A stretch of DNA of 58,954 bases from SAR202 cluster bacterium (GCA_008373095.1 RQOP01000031.1:1-58954); one strand, 5' to 3'; shown: positions 7,851 to 16,093, counted from the first letter of the stretch. The notes: generated by a model not told the origin, from the sequence alone. Made by a program: numbers and translations.

Positions 7851-8579
7851 ATGAGTGGAAAAATAGATAAGCAAAATCCGATATCAGAGGAAATTATTCA
7901 GCGATACAAGGAGGTTGCAGTATCTACAGTTTTTGGAGGACTCTCAGCCTTGGGTTACCTGCCTTGTTTTATGAGAGGTGTAAGGGCATTTACACCCGGT
8001 AATCATTTAGTCGGAACTGCTAGGACGCTAAGGTTTGTACCTCCCAGGCCTGATATAGCAGCGGAGGTTGGTATAGAAGGATCTGAATCTCCTGAATATC
8101 GTGCCATGGCTTCTTGTGAGAATGGAGAAGTTCTTGTATGTGATGCGATGGGAGTGAAATATGGTTCCATCGGAGGAGACGTCAAACTACTTCAATTAAA
8201 AATGGTAGGAGCTGCGGGGGTGGTAACTGATGGGGCTATTCGTGACTTAGATGTTGTTAAAACTTATGGCCTATCTGTTTTTGCACAAGAACGGACATTA
8301 CCCGGCGGACAAATGGAAGGGATTATGCCATATGAAGAAAACGTGACAATTGCTTGTGGAGGAGTGGCAGTCAGACCAGGTGATCTAATTGTGGGTGACG
8401 ATGATGGGGTATTAGTAGTCGCTCGCTCAATCGTAATGAAGGTCCTGGAATGGGCTGAGGATCATGAAAAATCCGAAGAATATATCAAAGAGCGGATTCA
8501 AACGGAGAATGTTAGCCCTGGCAAATATTACAATGCTGAAACCTTTAAACGTCTTAGTGAAGAACGAAGACAAACTTAA
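7851..8579 (+). CDS. RraA-like / 4-hydroxy-4-methyl-2-oxoglutarate aldolase family
   Basis: The 242-aa protein carries the RraA/HMG-aldolase core: GGDVKLLQLKMVGAAGVVTDG followed by AIRDL, and the late GVAVRPGDLIVGDDDGV segment. The Arg and Asp of the DGAIRD motif are the residues that bind the oxo-acid and metal in HMG aldolases. Bacterial proteins of this size with an N-terminal extension are usually class II pyruvate aldolases or oxaloacetate decarboxylases rather than RNase E regulators. AAGGAG lies 6 nt before the ATG. The methyltransferase gene follows after 2 nt, so the two are almost certainly co-transcribed. Confidence 0.85.
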   Translation: MSGKIDKQNPISEEIIQRYKEVAVSTVFGGLSALGYLPCFMRGVRAFTPGNHLVGTARTLRFVPPRPDIAAEVGIEGSESPEYRAMASCENGEVLVCDAMGVKYGSIGGDVKLLQLKMVGAAGVVTDGAIRDLDVVKTYGLSVFAQERTLPGGQMEGIMPYEENVTIACGGVAVRPGDLIVGDDDGVLVVARSIVMKVLEWAEDHEKSEEYIKERIQTENVSPGKYYNAETFKRLSEERRQT

Positions 8580-8581
8580 AT

Positions 8582-9382
8582 ATGAACTACAAATATTCGA
8601 ATCTAAAATTCTGGGATTCCATTGTTCAAGATCATGTACAGTCAGAATTCTATGATGTGCCTGGCTTTCTCAAAGGTAAAACGTCGTTGGATTCGTTGGA
8701 ATTGGAACTAGTGGGCGATGTCAAAGGCCAAACACTGTTGCACCTGCAATGCCACTTTGGACTCTCTACCCTATCATGGGCTAGATTGGGTGCGATTGCC
8801 ACTGGAGTTGATTTTTCTCCTGCCGCAATTACAGCCGCAAATGAACTATCCCGAAAATCTGGGATTCATGCAAGGTTCGTTGAATCCAACATATACAATC
8901 TTTCAAGTAATTTGGTCGATGAATATGACATAGTGTTTGCCTCATATGGCGTTCTATGTTGGCTTCCAGATCTTACAGAATGGGCAAAAGAAATCGCGCA
9001 CTGTATGAAAAAAGGAGGAAGATTCCATCTGGTGGAATATCATCCCCTTATGACTTCTCTTGATTCCGGCGACGGAAAAGACGTTGTCGTCAGAAATTCC
9101 TATTTTAATGAGGGAGTCGAAATTTTCGAGGCTGAAGGATCTTATGCCACTCCAGAGAGCTCTATCAAAAACTCCACTTATGAATGGAGTCACTCTATTG
9201 GCGAAGTCATAACAGCACTACTTGAAGCGGGTCTTAACATAGATAATTTTGCAGAATATCCATATGCAACAGATGGTGGATTTGTCAGTTATTTAAGCAA
9301 AAGCGAAGACGGTAAGTGGAGAGTTCCAGGCCATAAATGGGGAGTTCCGCTATCTTATTCCTTGTCAGCATCTAAGACATAA
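8582..9382 (+). CDS. Class I SAM-dependent methyltransferase
   Basis: The 266-aa protein has a methyltransferase Rossmann core: LLHLQCHFGLSTLSWARLGA (motif I in the 'HLQCHFG' variant), GVDFSPAAI with the acidic residue that binds the SAM ribose, ARFVESNIYNL, and a motif IV/V region (DIVFASYGVLCWLPDL) followed by CMKKGGRFHLVE. It begins 2 nt after the RraA-like gene stop. The acceptor is unknown; homologues of this type act on small molecules. The region before motif I is short, so there is no extra N-terminal domain. Confidence 0.85.
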   Translation: MNYKYSNLKFWDSIVQDHVQSEFYDVPGFLKGKTSLDSLELELVGDVKGQTLLHLQCHFGLSTLSWARLGAIATGVDFSPAAITAANELSRKSGIHARFVESNIYNLSSNLVDEYDIVFASYGVLCWLPDLTEWAKEIAHCMKKGGRFHLVEYHPLMTSLDSGDGKDVVVRNSYFNEGVEIFEAEGSYATPESSIKNSTYEWSHSIGEVITALLEAGLNIDNFAEYPYATDGGFVSYLSKSEDGKWRVPGHKWGVPLSYSLSASKT

Positions 9383-9499
9383 TCTGAACTGATGTATGAA
9401 GAGAATTGGTTGTATTATTAGTTAAATTAAAGACGGGATTTACTCACTAAATCCTGATAACTGTGCCGATAACCAGAATTTATTAATGTGGACTAGAAA

Positions 9500-10357
9500 A
9501 TGCGATCGATGCAAATGCCTAATGCCGAGAAAGTATTATTGGAAATTTGGGGCCTGTTGCGTGAGATAAACGTTACTTTCTTTCTAAGACACGGCACATG
9601 TCTGGGTGCAGTCAGAGATGGAGAGTTAATACCATGGGATGACGATATAGATATTGGCTCAATTATTGGTATGCACAACCTGGATGAATCGACGATTTAT
9701 AAAGCAGTTCAAAAATTTGAGTCAGCAGATTTCGAAGTAAAGGTATTAGAGACAGATTTTCATATCGGGGTAGAACTTTCTAAATATAGTATCCCCATAG
9801 ATTGGACCTGCTATAGAGTTCATGAAGAAAGTATTCTTCAATACCCCGGGGTAAAAATCCCTGTTCACCTCTATGAATCCTTGGGCTCTGTTCCACTATT
9901 GGGAAAGACTTTCTTTGTCCCGAATCCCCCCGAAGAATATTTAACTCTGAAATATGGTCCCAATTGGAGAGTTCCAAAGCAACGAGGATTTGAAGCAGAC
10001 ATCATAGATTCAATCCCCCAATCAATAAATCTTTCACACTCTTCTATTTTCACCAAGGTTCGCAAATTTTTCTTTCCCGAAAAGCACCTCACTCAAATCA
10101 AGGTACTATCCTCCAATTTACAGCCTATTCCCAATATAGAAGTAACTGTTGTTGGTATTGGTAAACAAAACACAGATGATCACGGCAATGCTGTGTTTAG
10201 CCTTTCAAATGAAGACTATTATGCCGTGGATATAGGTAGTGGCGAATTAAGGGAAATTTTGTATGAAGAAATTTTGAAGCCAGGCAAAAATTACTCTTAT
10301 GTACAGGATGCAGATGAAAGGCAAGGCAGAATTCATGTACTTCATGAAAGGGCCTAA
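9500..10357 (+). CDS. LicD-family transferase with C-terminal beta-sandwich-like region
   Basis: Residues 27-52 hold the LicD/fukutin core: FFLRHGTCLGAVRDG then IPWDDDIDIG, with the metal-binding Asp cluster D47-D49 and D51. LicD enzymes transfer phosphocholine or related phosphodiester groups from a CDP donor onto glycans. From about residue 195 onward the chain changes to a strand-rich region (ITQ-like KVLSSNLQPIPNIEVTVVG ... DDHGNAVFSL) that resembles a carboxypeptidase-regulatory or Ig-like sandwich; this reading is inference. The start is uncertain among ATGs at 9500, 9509 and 9515, and none has a clear ribosome site. The cytidylyltransferase gene 53 nt downstream would supply the donor. 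Confidence 0.8.
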   Translation: MRSMQMPNAEKVLLEIWGLLREINVTFFLRHGTCLGAVRDGELIPWDDDIDIGSIIGMHNLDESTIYKAVQKFESADFEVKVLETDFHIGVELSKYSIPIDWTCYRVHEESILQYPGVKIPVHLYESLGSVPLLGKTFFVPNPPEEYLTLKYGPNWRVPKQRGFEADIIDSIPQSINLSHSSIFTKVRKFFFPEKHLTQIKVLSSNLQPIPNIEVTVVGIGKQNTDDHGNAVFSLSNEDYYAVDIGSGELREILYEEILKPGKNYSYVQDADERQGRIHVLHERA

Positions 10358-10410
10358 TCATCAAGCCCCATGACAACAAAGAAATTGAGAAACTTGAATT
10401 TGGGAGATCA

Positions 10411-10818
10411 ATGATGACACGAGTTTATGTGGATATGGTTGCTGATCTATTTCATTACGGCCACGCGAATTTTCTTAAACAGGCTAGACAATATGGCAAT
10501 CACTTGATTGTTGGAATTCATTCCGACGAAGTCGTAGAAGGGTACAAACGCTCCCCTATAATGAGTATGAAAGAGAGGGTCGACACGGTATCCTCCTGTC
10601 GGTATGTTGACGAAGTAGTTCCAAATGCCCCACTAGTAATTGATCAAGAATGGCTGAATACTCATCGAATAGATTTAGTGGTTCATGGTGACGATTTTTC
10701 GGAAGAAATGGAACAGTTATGTTACAAAATACCAATCGATATGGGTATTTTCCGCTTAGTGTCATATACCTCAGAAATTTCTACGACTGATATTATCCAA
10801 AGAATAAAAAATATCTGA
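10411..10818 (+). CDS. Glycerol-3-phosphate/ethanolamine-type cytidylyltransferase
   Basis: A 135-aa single-domain nucleotidyltransferase with the HxGH motif as HYGH at residues 15-18 (VYVDMVADLFHYGH) and an ISTTDII motif near the C-terminus, matching the RTxxISTT signature of cytidylyltransferases. The YVDMVADLFHYGH start is closest to CTP:phosphoethanolamine or glycerol-3-phosphate cytidylyltransferases. GGGAG lies 4 nt before the first ATG; a second ATG follows immediately. Together with LicD upstream it suggests a CDP-activated head group added to a cell-surface polymer. Which head group (choline, ethanolamine, glycerol or a phosphonate) cannot be decided. Confidence 0.85.
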   Translation: MMTRVYVDMVADLFHYGHANFLKQARQYGNHLIVGIHSDEVVEGYKRSPIMSMKERVDTVSSCRYVDEVVPNAPLVIDQEWLNTHRIDLVVHGDDFSEEMEQLCYKIPIDMGIFRLVSYTSEISTTDIIQRIKNI

Positions 10819-10908
10819 GAAGAACTAGGCGCTGTCCCTTCCCATTAACTAAATTAATATTTACAACAATTTTAAAAACATTCCACTAACCTACTTTAGG
10901 CATTTAAC

Positions 10909-11805
10909 GTGAGTACAATCCCAAAAAGAAACAGCATTCCGATAGTCGCCCCAACACCAACACCTTTTGACAGTAATGACAAACCTGACCTGCAACTTCT
11001 GGAAAAAAATGTGTTGCAATGGCTTGATACAGAACTGAGTGGTTTCGTTGTCGGATCCTACGGTGGAGAAGAATTTCATCTCTCACAAACAGAAAAAACA
11101 GAAATTATTAAAACAGTATCTCAGGCACATGGTGGAGAAAAATTTGTCATAGCGGGAATCGACACATTATCCCCGACGGTAGCTTCTCAGCAGGCAGACG
11201 AATATGCCAAACTTGGTGCAGATATGGTCAGAGTCAGAATCCCCAAAATTCAGTATAGTCCAGGGGCTCAATCAGTTGTTGATTTTTTTGAAATTGTGAC
11301 TCGAAACAGCCCTATTCCTGTCATCCCAATTCATCAGCCAAAACTTCCCATGGATTTGGATGCCACGCCAGAGGAAATTGCTGAAATAACCGATCTAGAA
11401 AATATATACGCCTACATAATTTCTTTAAACTTTCGATGGGAAAGCAGGTTGCCTTCATTAATAAACCCGAAAGTCCAACTGTGGACTTGCAATGGAAGCT
11501 TATTGATGCCGGGGGCAACCATAGGAGCAGACGGCGCTTGTCTATTTTTCGCAAATTGGGCCCCAGGCTTATGCCGCGAAGTAATTTCTCTAGTGAAATC
11601 TGGACAGTTTCACCAAGCACAAATAATTCAAAAATCGCTCATCCACGCAGACTACATTGGAATGACTAAAGGAGTTGCTGCCCTCAAAGCAGGATTGAAC
11701 CTGCTTGGATTCAAAGCTACGAAACCCCGGAAACCTACTCCCGAATTATCTTCAGCCGAAGTAAAAGAGTTAAGGGAGGCTTTTGTTGAGGCATCAATAC
11801 TATAG
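10909..11805 (+). CDS. DapA-family protein lacking the Schiff-base lysine
   Basis: The 298-aa protein starts with GTG and follows the DapA/NAL fold: TPTPFDSN at the N-terminus, GSYGGEEF in place of GTTGE, and a GADMVRVRIP strand. The two key active-site positions are changed. The YNxP motif reads IHQP, with no Tyr. The segment aligned with VGVKEAS reads YAYIISL, so the Schiff-base Lys is replaced by Ile near residue 170. It should not act as a normal lyase or aldolase. It lies 90 nt downstream of the cytidylyltransferase gene and may be transcribed with the LicD group. The family is clear; a catalytic role is doubtful. Confidence 0.8.
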   Translation: MSTIPKRNSIPIVAPTPTPFDSNDKPDLQLLEKNVLQWLDTELSGFVVGSYGGEEFHLSQTEKTEIIKTVSQAHGGEKFVIAGIDTLSPTVASQQADEYAKLGADMVRVRIPKIQYSPGAQSVVDFFEIVTRNSPIPVIPIHQPKLPMDLDATPEEIAEITDLENIYAYIISLNFRWESRLPSLINPKVQLWTCNGSLLMPGATIGADGACLFFANWAPGLCREVISLVKSGQFHQAQIIQKSLIHADYIGMTKGVAALKAGLNLLGFKATKPRKPTPELSSAEVKELREAFVEASIL

Positions 11806-11831
11806 GTGAAGATTCTTGTTGCTCGCAGGTT

Positions 11832-11871
11832 GTCTCTACTGAACAATAACTAACCATCGCTCAGTAGAGAC
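11832..11871. other. Inverted repeat between convergent genes
   Basis: GTCTCTACTGA (11832-11842) and TCAGTAGAGAC (11861-11871) are perfect 11-bp complements with an 18-nt loop, placed between the DapA-like gene and the convergent fasciclin gene. The location suits a bidirectional transcription stop, but neither side has a T-run, so intrinsic termination is not certain. Confidence 0.55.
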
Positions 11872-11901
11872 CCCAAATAACTTTATTAAGAACCCATCTC
11901 T

Positions 11902-12912
11902 TTACTTAAACCTCTCGAAAATATTAACCGGCAACAACACAGCATCCACTACGTGAATAACTCCGTTAGATGCAGCAATATCGGTAATTACGACGTTTGA
12001 CTCGTCTACCATGACGGACTCTCCCATCACAGAAATACTGACTTCCTGGCCTTGAAGTGTTGCAGCGGAATCAAGTGCTACCACATCAGCGGCAAGAACA
12101 GTCCCACTGACAACGTGGTATAACAATACGTCTTTCAATGCCGGTACATCAGCTAGCAGCGAATCCAGCGTCCCTTCCGGAAGCTTGGCAAATGCCTCAT
12201 CGGTTGGGGCAAAAACCGTAAACTCCCCTTCTCCACTAAGGACCGAATCAAGCTCGGCTGCCTGCAAGGCCGTTACCAAAGTGCCAAATCTCCCATCTGC
12301 AACCGCCACATCTACTATGGTGTTCGACACCATTGGTGCCTCCGGCAACAACACAGCATCCACTACGTGAATAACTCCGTTAGATGCAGCAATATCGGTA
12401 ATTACGACGTTTGACTCGTCTACCATGACGGACTCTCCCATCACAGAAATACTGACTTCCTGGCCTTGAAGTGTTGCAGCGGAATCAAGTGCTACCACAT
12501 CAGCGGCAAGAACAGTCCCACTGACAACGTGGTATAACAATACGTCTTTCAATGCCGGTACATCAGCTAGCAGCGAATCCAGCGTCCCTTCCGGAAGCTT
12601 GGCAAATGCCTCATCGGTTGGGGCAAAAACCGTAAACTCCCCTTCTCCACTAAGGACCGAATCAAGCTCGGCTGCCTGCAAGGCCGTTACCAAAGTGCCA
12701 AATCTCCCATCTGCAACCGCCACATCTACTATGGTGTTCGACACCATTGGTGCCTCCGGCACTGAAACATCGGGCGCTGGCATACTGGCCGGCGCCGTAG
12801 CTTCCGATTCAGATTCTTTTTCATCTGACCCGCAGGCCACAAACAGTAAAAAGACTGCCGAGAGAGCGAATCCCAATACCAAAAAGTTCCTCGATAAATT
12901 TATAGCTCGCAT
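11902..12912 (-). CDS. Lipoprotein with two identical fasciclin (FAS1) domains
   Basis: The 336-aa protein has a signal peptide and lipobox FVAC with lipidation Cys27, then an acidic Ser/Glu/Pro-rich linker, then two FAS1 domains. Each domain has the H1-type VVDVAV start, the [15 protein letters not shown] block and the LLYHVVSG and [12 protein letters not shown] (H2) blocks. FAS1 domains mediate adhesion and protein-protein contact at the cell surface. The domains are identical to the residue, and their DNA is identical over 414 bp per unit. The gene is transcribed leftward, with an upstream region of about 225 nt. Its G+C content is higher than that of its neighbours. No enzymatic role is expected. 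Confidence 0.92.
   Translation of the reverse strand: MRAINLSRNFLVLGFALSAVFLLFVACGSDEKESESEATAPASMPAPDVSVPEAPMVSNTIVDVAVADGRFGTLVTALQAAELDSVLSGEGEFTVFAPTDEAFAKLPEGTLDSLLADVPALKDVLLYHVVSGTVLAADVVALDSAATLQGQEVSISVMGESVMVDESNVVITDIAASNGVIHVVDAVLLPEAPMVSNTIVDVAVADGRFGTLVTALQAAELDSVLSGEGEFTVFAPTDEAFAKLPEGTLDSLLADVPALKDVLLYHVVSGTVLAADVVALDSAATLQGQEVSISVMGESVMVDESNVVITDIAASNGVIHVVDAVLLPVNIFERFK
11928..12761. repeat. Perfect 414-bp tandem duplication
   Basis: Bases 11928-12347 and 12342-12761 are identical when read side by side, giving a period of 414 bp (138 codons) with a 6-nt shared junction. Identity stops abruptly on both sides. Each unit encodes one whole FAS1 domain in the same frame. The absence of even silent differences means a very recent duplication, ongoing homogenisation or an assembly artefact. 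Confidence 0.95.
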
Positions 12913-13137
12913 TCTGTTTCTCCAATAATATTTGTAGTTACATACATTTTGATATTCCTAGGTGTACTTCAATGCATATATATAACTTATAGTACACAGT
13001 AGTGTGCTGTCAAATACAATTTATGGAGCTAGTGTGAAGGCTGGTATTAGAATCAGATACTCGCTAAGCACCTATTGAAAATAGTGATCGCAGTCTATTT
13101 GTGCCAAAATTCACCTAAATTTGCCAAGGAGTAAATC

Positions 13138-13587
13138 ATGAGTATGGAATACATTTCGCTTATCTCACAATCAGCCACGGGGTTAGCCACCTTAGCAGTC
13201 GCGGTTTTCCTAGCATCTCAACTGCGTCTTCAGCATAAGGATTCTATAACTGGTCTTGGAGTCGGTATGACCCAAGCTTTAGCAGAACTCACTGAGGTTA
13301 TGATCAAAGATTCCGAATTTGCAGACATATTTCTGCGTGGCATTGAAGGAGATCCAAACCTTTCTAAGTTAGAAACACATCGTTTCAACTTATATCTCAT
13401 AAATTATTTTGCCCAGGCGCAAGAGATTTGGTCTTACAACAGCCAAAGCGATAAAGCTAAAACTTATGCTAGCACGATGATAAATTCAGGACCGGGGGTG
13501 TTAAATTGGCTCGATAGCATTGGAAAAGTTGTACTACAGCCAGGCTTTTTTGAGTTTGTCAGAGGTTTTGCGGAACCTCAAAATTGA
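13138..13587 (+). CDS. Membrane-anchored protein of unknown function
   Basis: The 149-aa protein starts at the ATG with AAGGAG 7 nt upstream. Residues about 8-28 form one membrane helix (ATGLATLAVAVFLASQL), and the rest is a soluble helical domain with the segments DSEFADIFLRGIEGDP, NLYLINYFAQAQEIW and PGFFEFVRGF. Short single-pass proteins with this layout are common in marine bacteria, but I cannot name the family. It is transcribed alone, between the leftward fasciclin gene and the leftward gene at 13671. Confidence 0.6.
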   Translation: MSMEYISLISQSATGLATLAVAVFLASQLRLQHKDSITGLGVGMTQALAELTEVMIKDSEFADIFLRGIEGDPNLSKLETHRFNLYLINYFAQAQEIWSYNSQSDKAKTYASTMINSGPGVLNWLDSIGKVVLQPGFFEFVRGFAEPQN

Positions 13588-13670
13588 ATCAACAAATAGC
13601 CGAGGATATAGTTAGCAAACCCAAGTATATACACCTTCACTAGGGTAATCGTATAAGAACAGTGGAGTCC

Positions 13671-13994
13671 TTATACCGGCACCATCTTATCTTCGGTCAA
13701 CAACTCATCAAATTCTACCCAAGTATCTTCAGTCAGTTTTAAGATTTCCAAGTAAATTTTAACAGCCTCTGAAGGCAATTTATTTGAGCCTCTAAATGGT
13801 GACTCTAAGGCATCTTCAGTCCACTGAAGGACAACTCTGCCTTTTTCACCCGGTGTTGTACTGGCATTGAAATAAACTGAAAATTCTCCTCGCTGCCCCT
13901 CTTTCTGATAAATTTCAGAAGCCTTATAGGCCAACGTCGCCACCTTCAGAGTATTACCCGGTTTTGATTGAAATATTCTTTTTACGTGATACAT
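13671..13994 (-). CDS. Small NIPSNAP/dimeric-barrel-like protein
   Basis: The preferred start is the ATG at 13992-13994 (MYHVKRIFQSKPG), with GGGAG about 7 nt upstream; an ATG 24 nt earlier has no site. The 107-aa protein has strand (MYHVKRIF), helix (TLKVATLAYKASEIYQKEG), strand (GEFSVYFNASTTPGEKGRVVLQW) and a C-terminal helix (AVKIYLEILKLTEDTWVEF). This order fits a dimeric alpha-beta barrel, but no specific family is certain. It has no obvious catalytic residue and is transcribed leftward in tandem with the next small gene, with an 85-nt gap. Confidence 0.5.
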   Translation of the reverse strand: MYHVKRIFQSKPGNTLKVATLAYKASEIYQKEGQRGEFSVYFNASTTPGEKGRVVLQWTEDALESPFRGSNKLPSEAVKIYLEILKLTEDTWVEFDELLTEDKMVPV

Positions 13995-14079
13995 ACAAAG
14001 CTCCCTCAAATACAACAATACACTTAGAGTAATTTACGGACCGGATCATTTTTACTTCAATATTGTCTAGATTGGAAAG

Positions 14080-14382
14080 CTAGCCCGCAGCCGCTACTTC
14101 AGCCCAGTCAATTTCATTTACCTCCATTGGATCGCAAGTAATCATAGATAACATTTCATCACCCAATGTTGTTGAAATATCCTCAGGATTGCTAGCTTCC
14201 CATAAACACACGAATGTATCTGTGTTGCCATATGGAATAGGGTCCCAACTTTTCAAACATTTTGCTGGAGTCTGCCCGGAAGACATCGCTTTTGCAAATT
14301 CTATGGTGTCGGGTCCAGCCATAGCCTCCGAAAACTGTTCAGAATCTATTTTCAGCGCATGGACTACTATATATAAAGACAT
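14080..14382 (-). CDS. Small conserved-type protein, possible ferredoxin-like barrel
   Basis: The 100-aa protein has AAGGAG 8 nt before its ATG and begins with a strand (MSLYIVVHAL), then a helix, a TFVCLWEASNPEDISTTLGDEM segment and a terminal acidic EVNEIDWAEVAAAG. The strand-helix-strand-helix order and the LWEASNPEDI element recall small dimeric ferredoxin-fold proteins. I do not recognise the exact family. It is one of four such small barrel-like genes in the first 15 kb. Two Cys (in AKCLKSW and FVCLW) are not arranged as a metal or disulfide motif. Confidence 0.5.
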   Translation of the reverse strand: MSLYIVVHALKIDSEQFSEAMAGPDTIEFAKAMSSGQTPAKCLKSWDPIPYGNTDTFVCLWEASNPEDISTTLGDEMLSMITCDPMEVNEIDWAEVAAAG

Positions 14383-14551
14383 TATGGATTCTCCTTTACT
14401 CTACTAATTAAGTCTTAAGTTTTTTATATTATTATCTGTTTAAAAGCAAGAGGCACACAAAATGAAAGCTTATTGGCTATGCGAGTGATTTGGTTGAGTT
14501 TGGAGATAACCAAAAGATAATCTCGGGTAATGTAAGGAATATGTCGAAGGC

Positions 14552-15355
14552 CTATTTATCACCCCACGTAGGAGGTCGTTTTTCAATGAAGGCTCCAATA
14601 CCTTCCTTAGCATCCTCTTTAAGCAAGTTTTCCACCATAACTTTGGAAGTGTATTCATAAGCTGAAGATAAATCTAAATCAGATTGACCGTAAAAAGCAC
14701 TCTTACCAATAGAAATTGTCATAGACGATTTACTAGCAATTTTGTTGGCCAAAACCATCGTCTCTTTGGTTAATTCTGTTACCGGAAAGTAACTATTTAT
14801 AAGTCCGATCTCTTTTGCTTTTCCTGCATCAATCATGTCTCCAGTCAAAAGCATTTCCATCGCATGTTTCTTACTTACATTTCGAGATAATGCAACCATA
14901 GGGGTCGAACAAAACAAGCCAATATTTACACCTGGTGTAGCAAATTGTGCTGAATCTGAAGCCGTCGCGAGGTCACAACTAGCAACCAGTTGACAACCTG
15001 CTGCAGTAGCTATCCCTGGTACTTCAGCAATTACAGGTTTAGGGCAAGAAACAATTAATTTCATTAATAACGAACAGGTATCAAATAATTTTTCAAAATA
15101 TTCTTGTCCAGAGTCATTTTGATTTCTAACTTGAGTTATTTTTTTCAAATCGTGGCCAGCACTGAAAACAGGACCATTAGAAGCTATAACAATAACTCTA
15201 ATGAAATCACTAGAAGAAGCTTTTGTTATCTCTTCAATCAAAGATTTCATCATACCCTCTGACAAGGCATTTCTAGTCCTTTGATCGTCCATTGTGAGGC
15301 GTAATACCCCTTCATCAGTCTGCTTAACATGCAATATGTTGGCGCCATCTACCAT
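14552..15355 (-). CDS. Crotonase-superfamily protein (ECHDC3-like), atypical active site
   Basis: The 267-aa protein has the crotonase CoA-binding element FSAGHDLKKI and the oxyanion-hole region PGIATAAGCQLVASCDLA. The two catalytic glutamates of enoyl-CoA hydratase are not at their usual places: the GGxELA position reads GCQLVA, and the FxxPE position reads FATPG. The FSAGHDL wording is characteristic of the ECHDC3-like branch. CoA-thioester binding is likely, but ordinary hydratase activity is not. It is preceded 17 nt upstream by a CoA-binding protein gene, so the two form a leftward pair. Confidence 0.85.
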   Translation of the reverse strand: MVDGANILHVKQTDEGVLRLTMDDQRTRNALSEGMMKSLIEEITKASSSDFIRVIVIASNGPVFSAGHDLKKITQVRNQNDSGQEYFEKLFDTCSLLMKLIVSCPKPVIAEVPGIATAAGCQLVASCDLATASDSAQFATPGVNIGLFCSTPMVALSRNVSKKHAMEMLLTGDMIDAGKAKEIGLINSYFPVTELTKETMVLANKIASKSSMTISIGKSAFYGQSDLDLSSAYEYTSKVMVENLLKEDAKEGIGAFIEKRPPTWGDK

Positions 15356-15372
15356 AATAATTCAACCACCAA

Positions 15373-15831
15373 TTAGTTCCTTTTACCCGTCCGGATACTC
15401 CAAACACCAGGGGCCAAATATGGTTTGGCCAATTCCATTTTGGGACATCGGTTCATAACAACTTTTAGCCCCGCGCTTTCAGCAAGGGCCGCTGCTTCCT
15501 CATTAATAATATCCAACTGAGTCCATAATATTTTGGCTCCTATTTCTATAGCCTCCTTGGTGACAGGCATAATAGCATCGCTAGAACGAAAAACATCCAC
15601 CATGTCTATAGGTTCATCTATGGATTTCAAATCAGCGTGAAAGGATAGTCCCAGAATATCATTGCCAACCTCATTAGGGTTCACAGGTATTACTCTATAT
15701 CCGTAATCTATCAGTCTTTCAACAACTTTATAACTGTCACGGTGAGATTTCGGGCTGGCTCCTACCACTGCGATCGAATTAACTTCAGAAAGTATTCCTT
15801 GCAGGTATTCATCAGAATAGTCGTCGATCAT
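15373..15831 (-). CDS. CoA-binding domain protein (YccU type)
   Basis: The 152-aa single-domain protein has the CoA-binding Rossmann motif AVVGASPKSHRDSYKVVERL and the PVNPNEVGNDILGL, DIVNEEAAALAESAGLKVVMNRCPKME pattern typical of the YccU family. In succinyl-CoA synthetase this fold holds CoA, but the stand-alone proteins lack the catalytic parts, and their role is not known in detail. It is co-transcribed with the crotonase-like gene 17 nt downstream. The C-terminus is short and basic (SIRTGKRN). Confidence 0.85.
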   Translation of the reverse strand: MIDDYSDEYLQGILSEVNSIAVVGASPKSHRDSYKVVERLIDYGYRVIPVNPNEVGNDILGLSFHADLKSIDEPIDMVDVFRSSDAIMPVTKEAIEIGAKILWTQLDIINEEAAALAESAGLKVVMNRCPKMELAKPYLAPGVWSIRTGKRN

Positions 15832-15928
15832 TTCGGTTCACTCGTTATTTGAGCCGCTATCTAAAAAAGTGGTCTTTAAATTTATGCCAAATCCAAACTA
15901 AGCAATTTAGCAAATTCTTTATACAGGA

Positions 15929-16093
15929 CTATGGGCCGTGACACTTCTTATACTTCATTCCACTTCCACAAGGACATTTTTCGTTTCGCCCAATTTTGCC
16001 TGAAGCATTTATCTTTATCCGGTTAGACTCTTGGCATTTTGCGCAAGTGCACGCAACAGGATGTTCTTTGTGCCAGTTTGTGCGGGAAGTCAA
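15929..16093 (-). CDS. Small SEC-C zinc-binding protein with TTG start
   Basis: Reading leftward from the TTG at 16091-16093, a 54-codon frame encodes a protein with CTCAKC (C15, C17, C20) and then [14 protein letters not shown] (C40, C42, C51, H52). The second half is the canonical SEC-C zinc motif found at the C-terminus of SecA and in small stand-alone proteins. The first motif plus the [11 protein letters not shown] wording matches stand-alone SEC-C proteins. AGGA lies 7 nt before the TTG, and the frame is bounded upstream by an in-frame TAG. No ATG occurs in the frame before the motif. A remnant of a longer gene is the alternative. Confidence 0.7.
   Translation of the reverse strand: MTSRTNWHKEHPVACTCAKCQESNRIKINASGKIGRNEKCPCGSGMKYKKCHGP

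Noticed and set aside
12185-12928. Long open frames opposite to the fasciclin gene
   Set aside because: They mirror the repeated fasciclin domains, have no ribosome site and no family resemblance; the leftward lipoprotein explains the sequence.
14489-14514. TTTGGTT/AACCAAA hairpin downstream of the crotonase gene
   Set aside because: Seven base pairs with a 12-nt loop and no T-run in the gene's direction; probably chance in AT-rich DNA.
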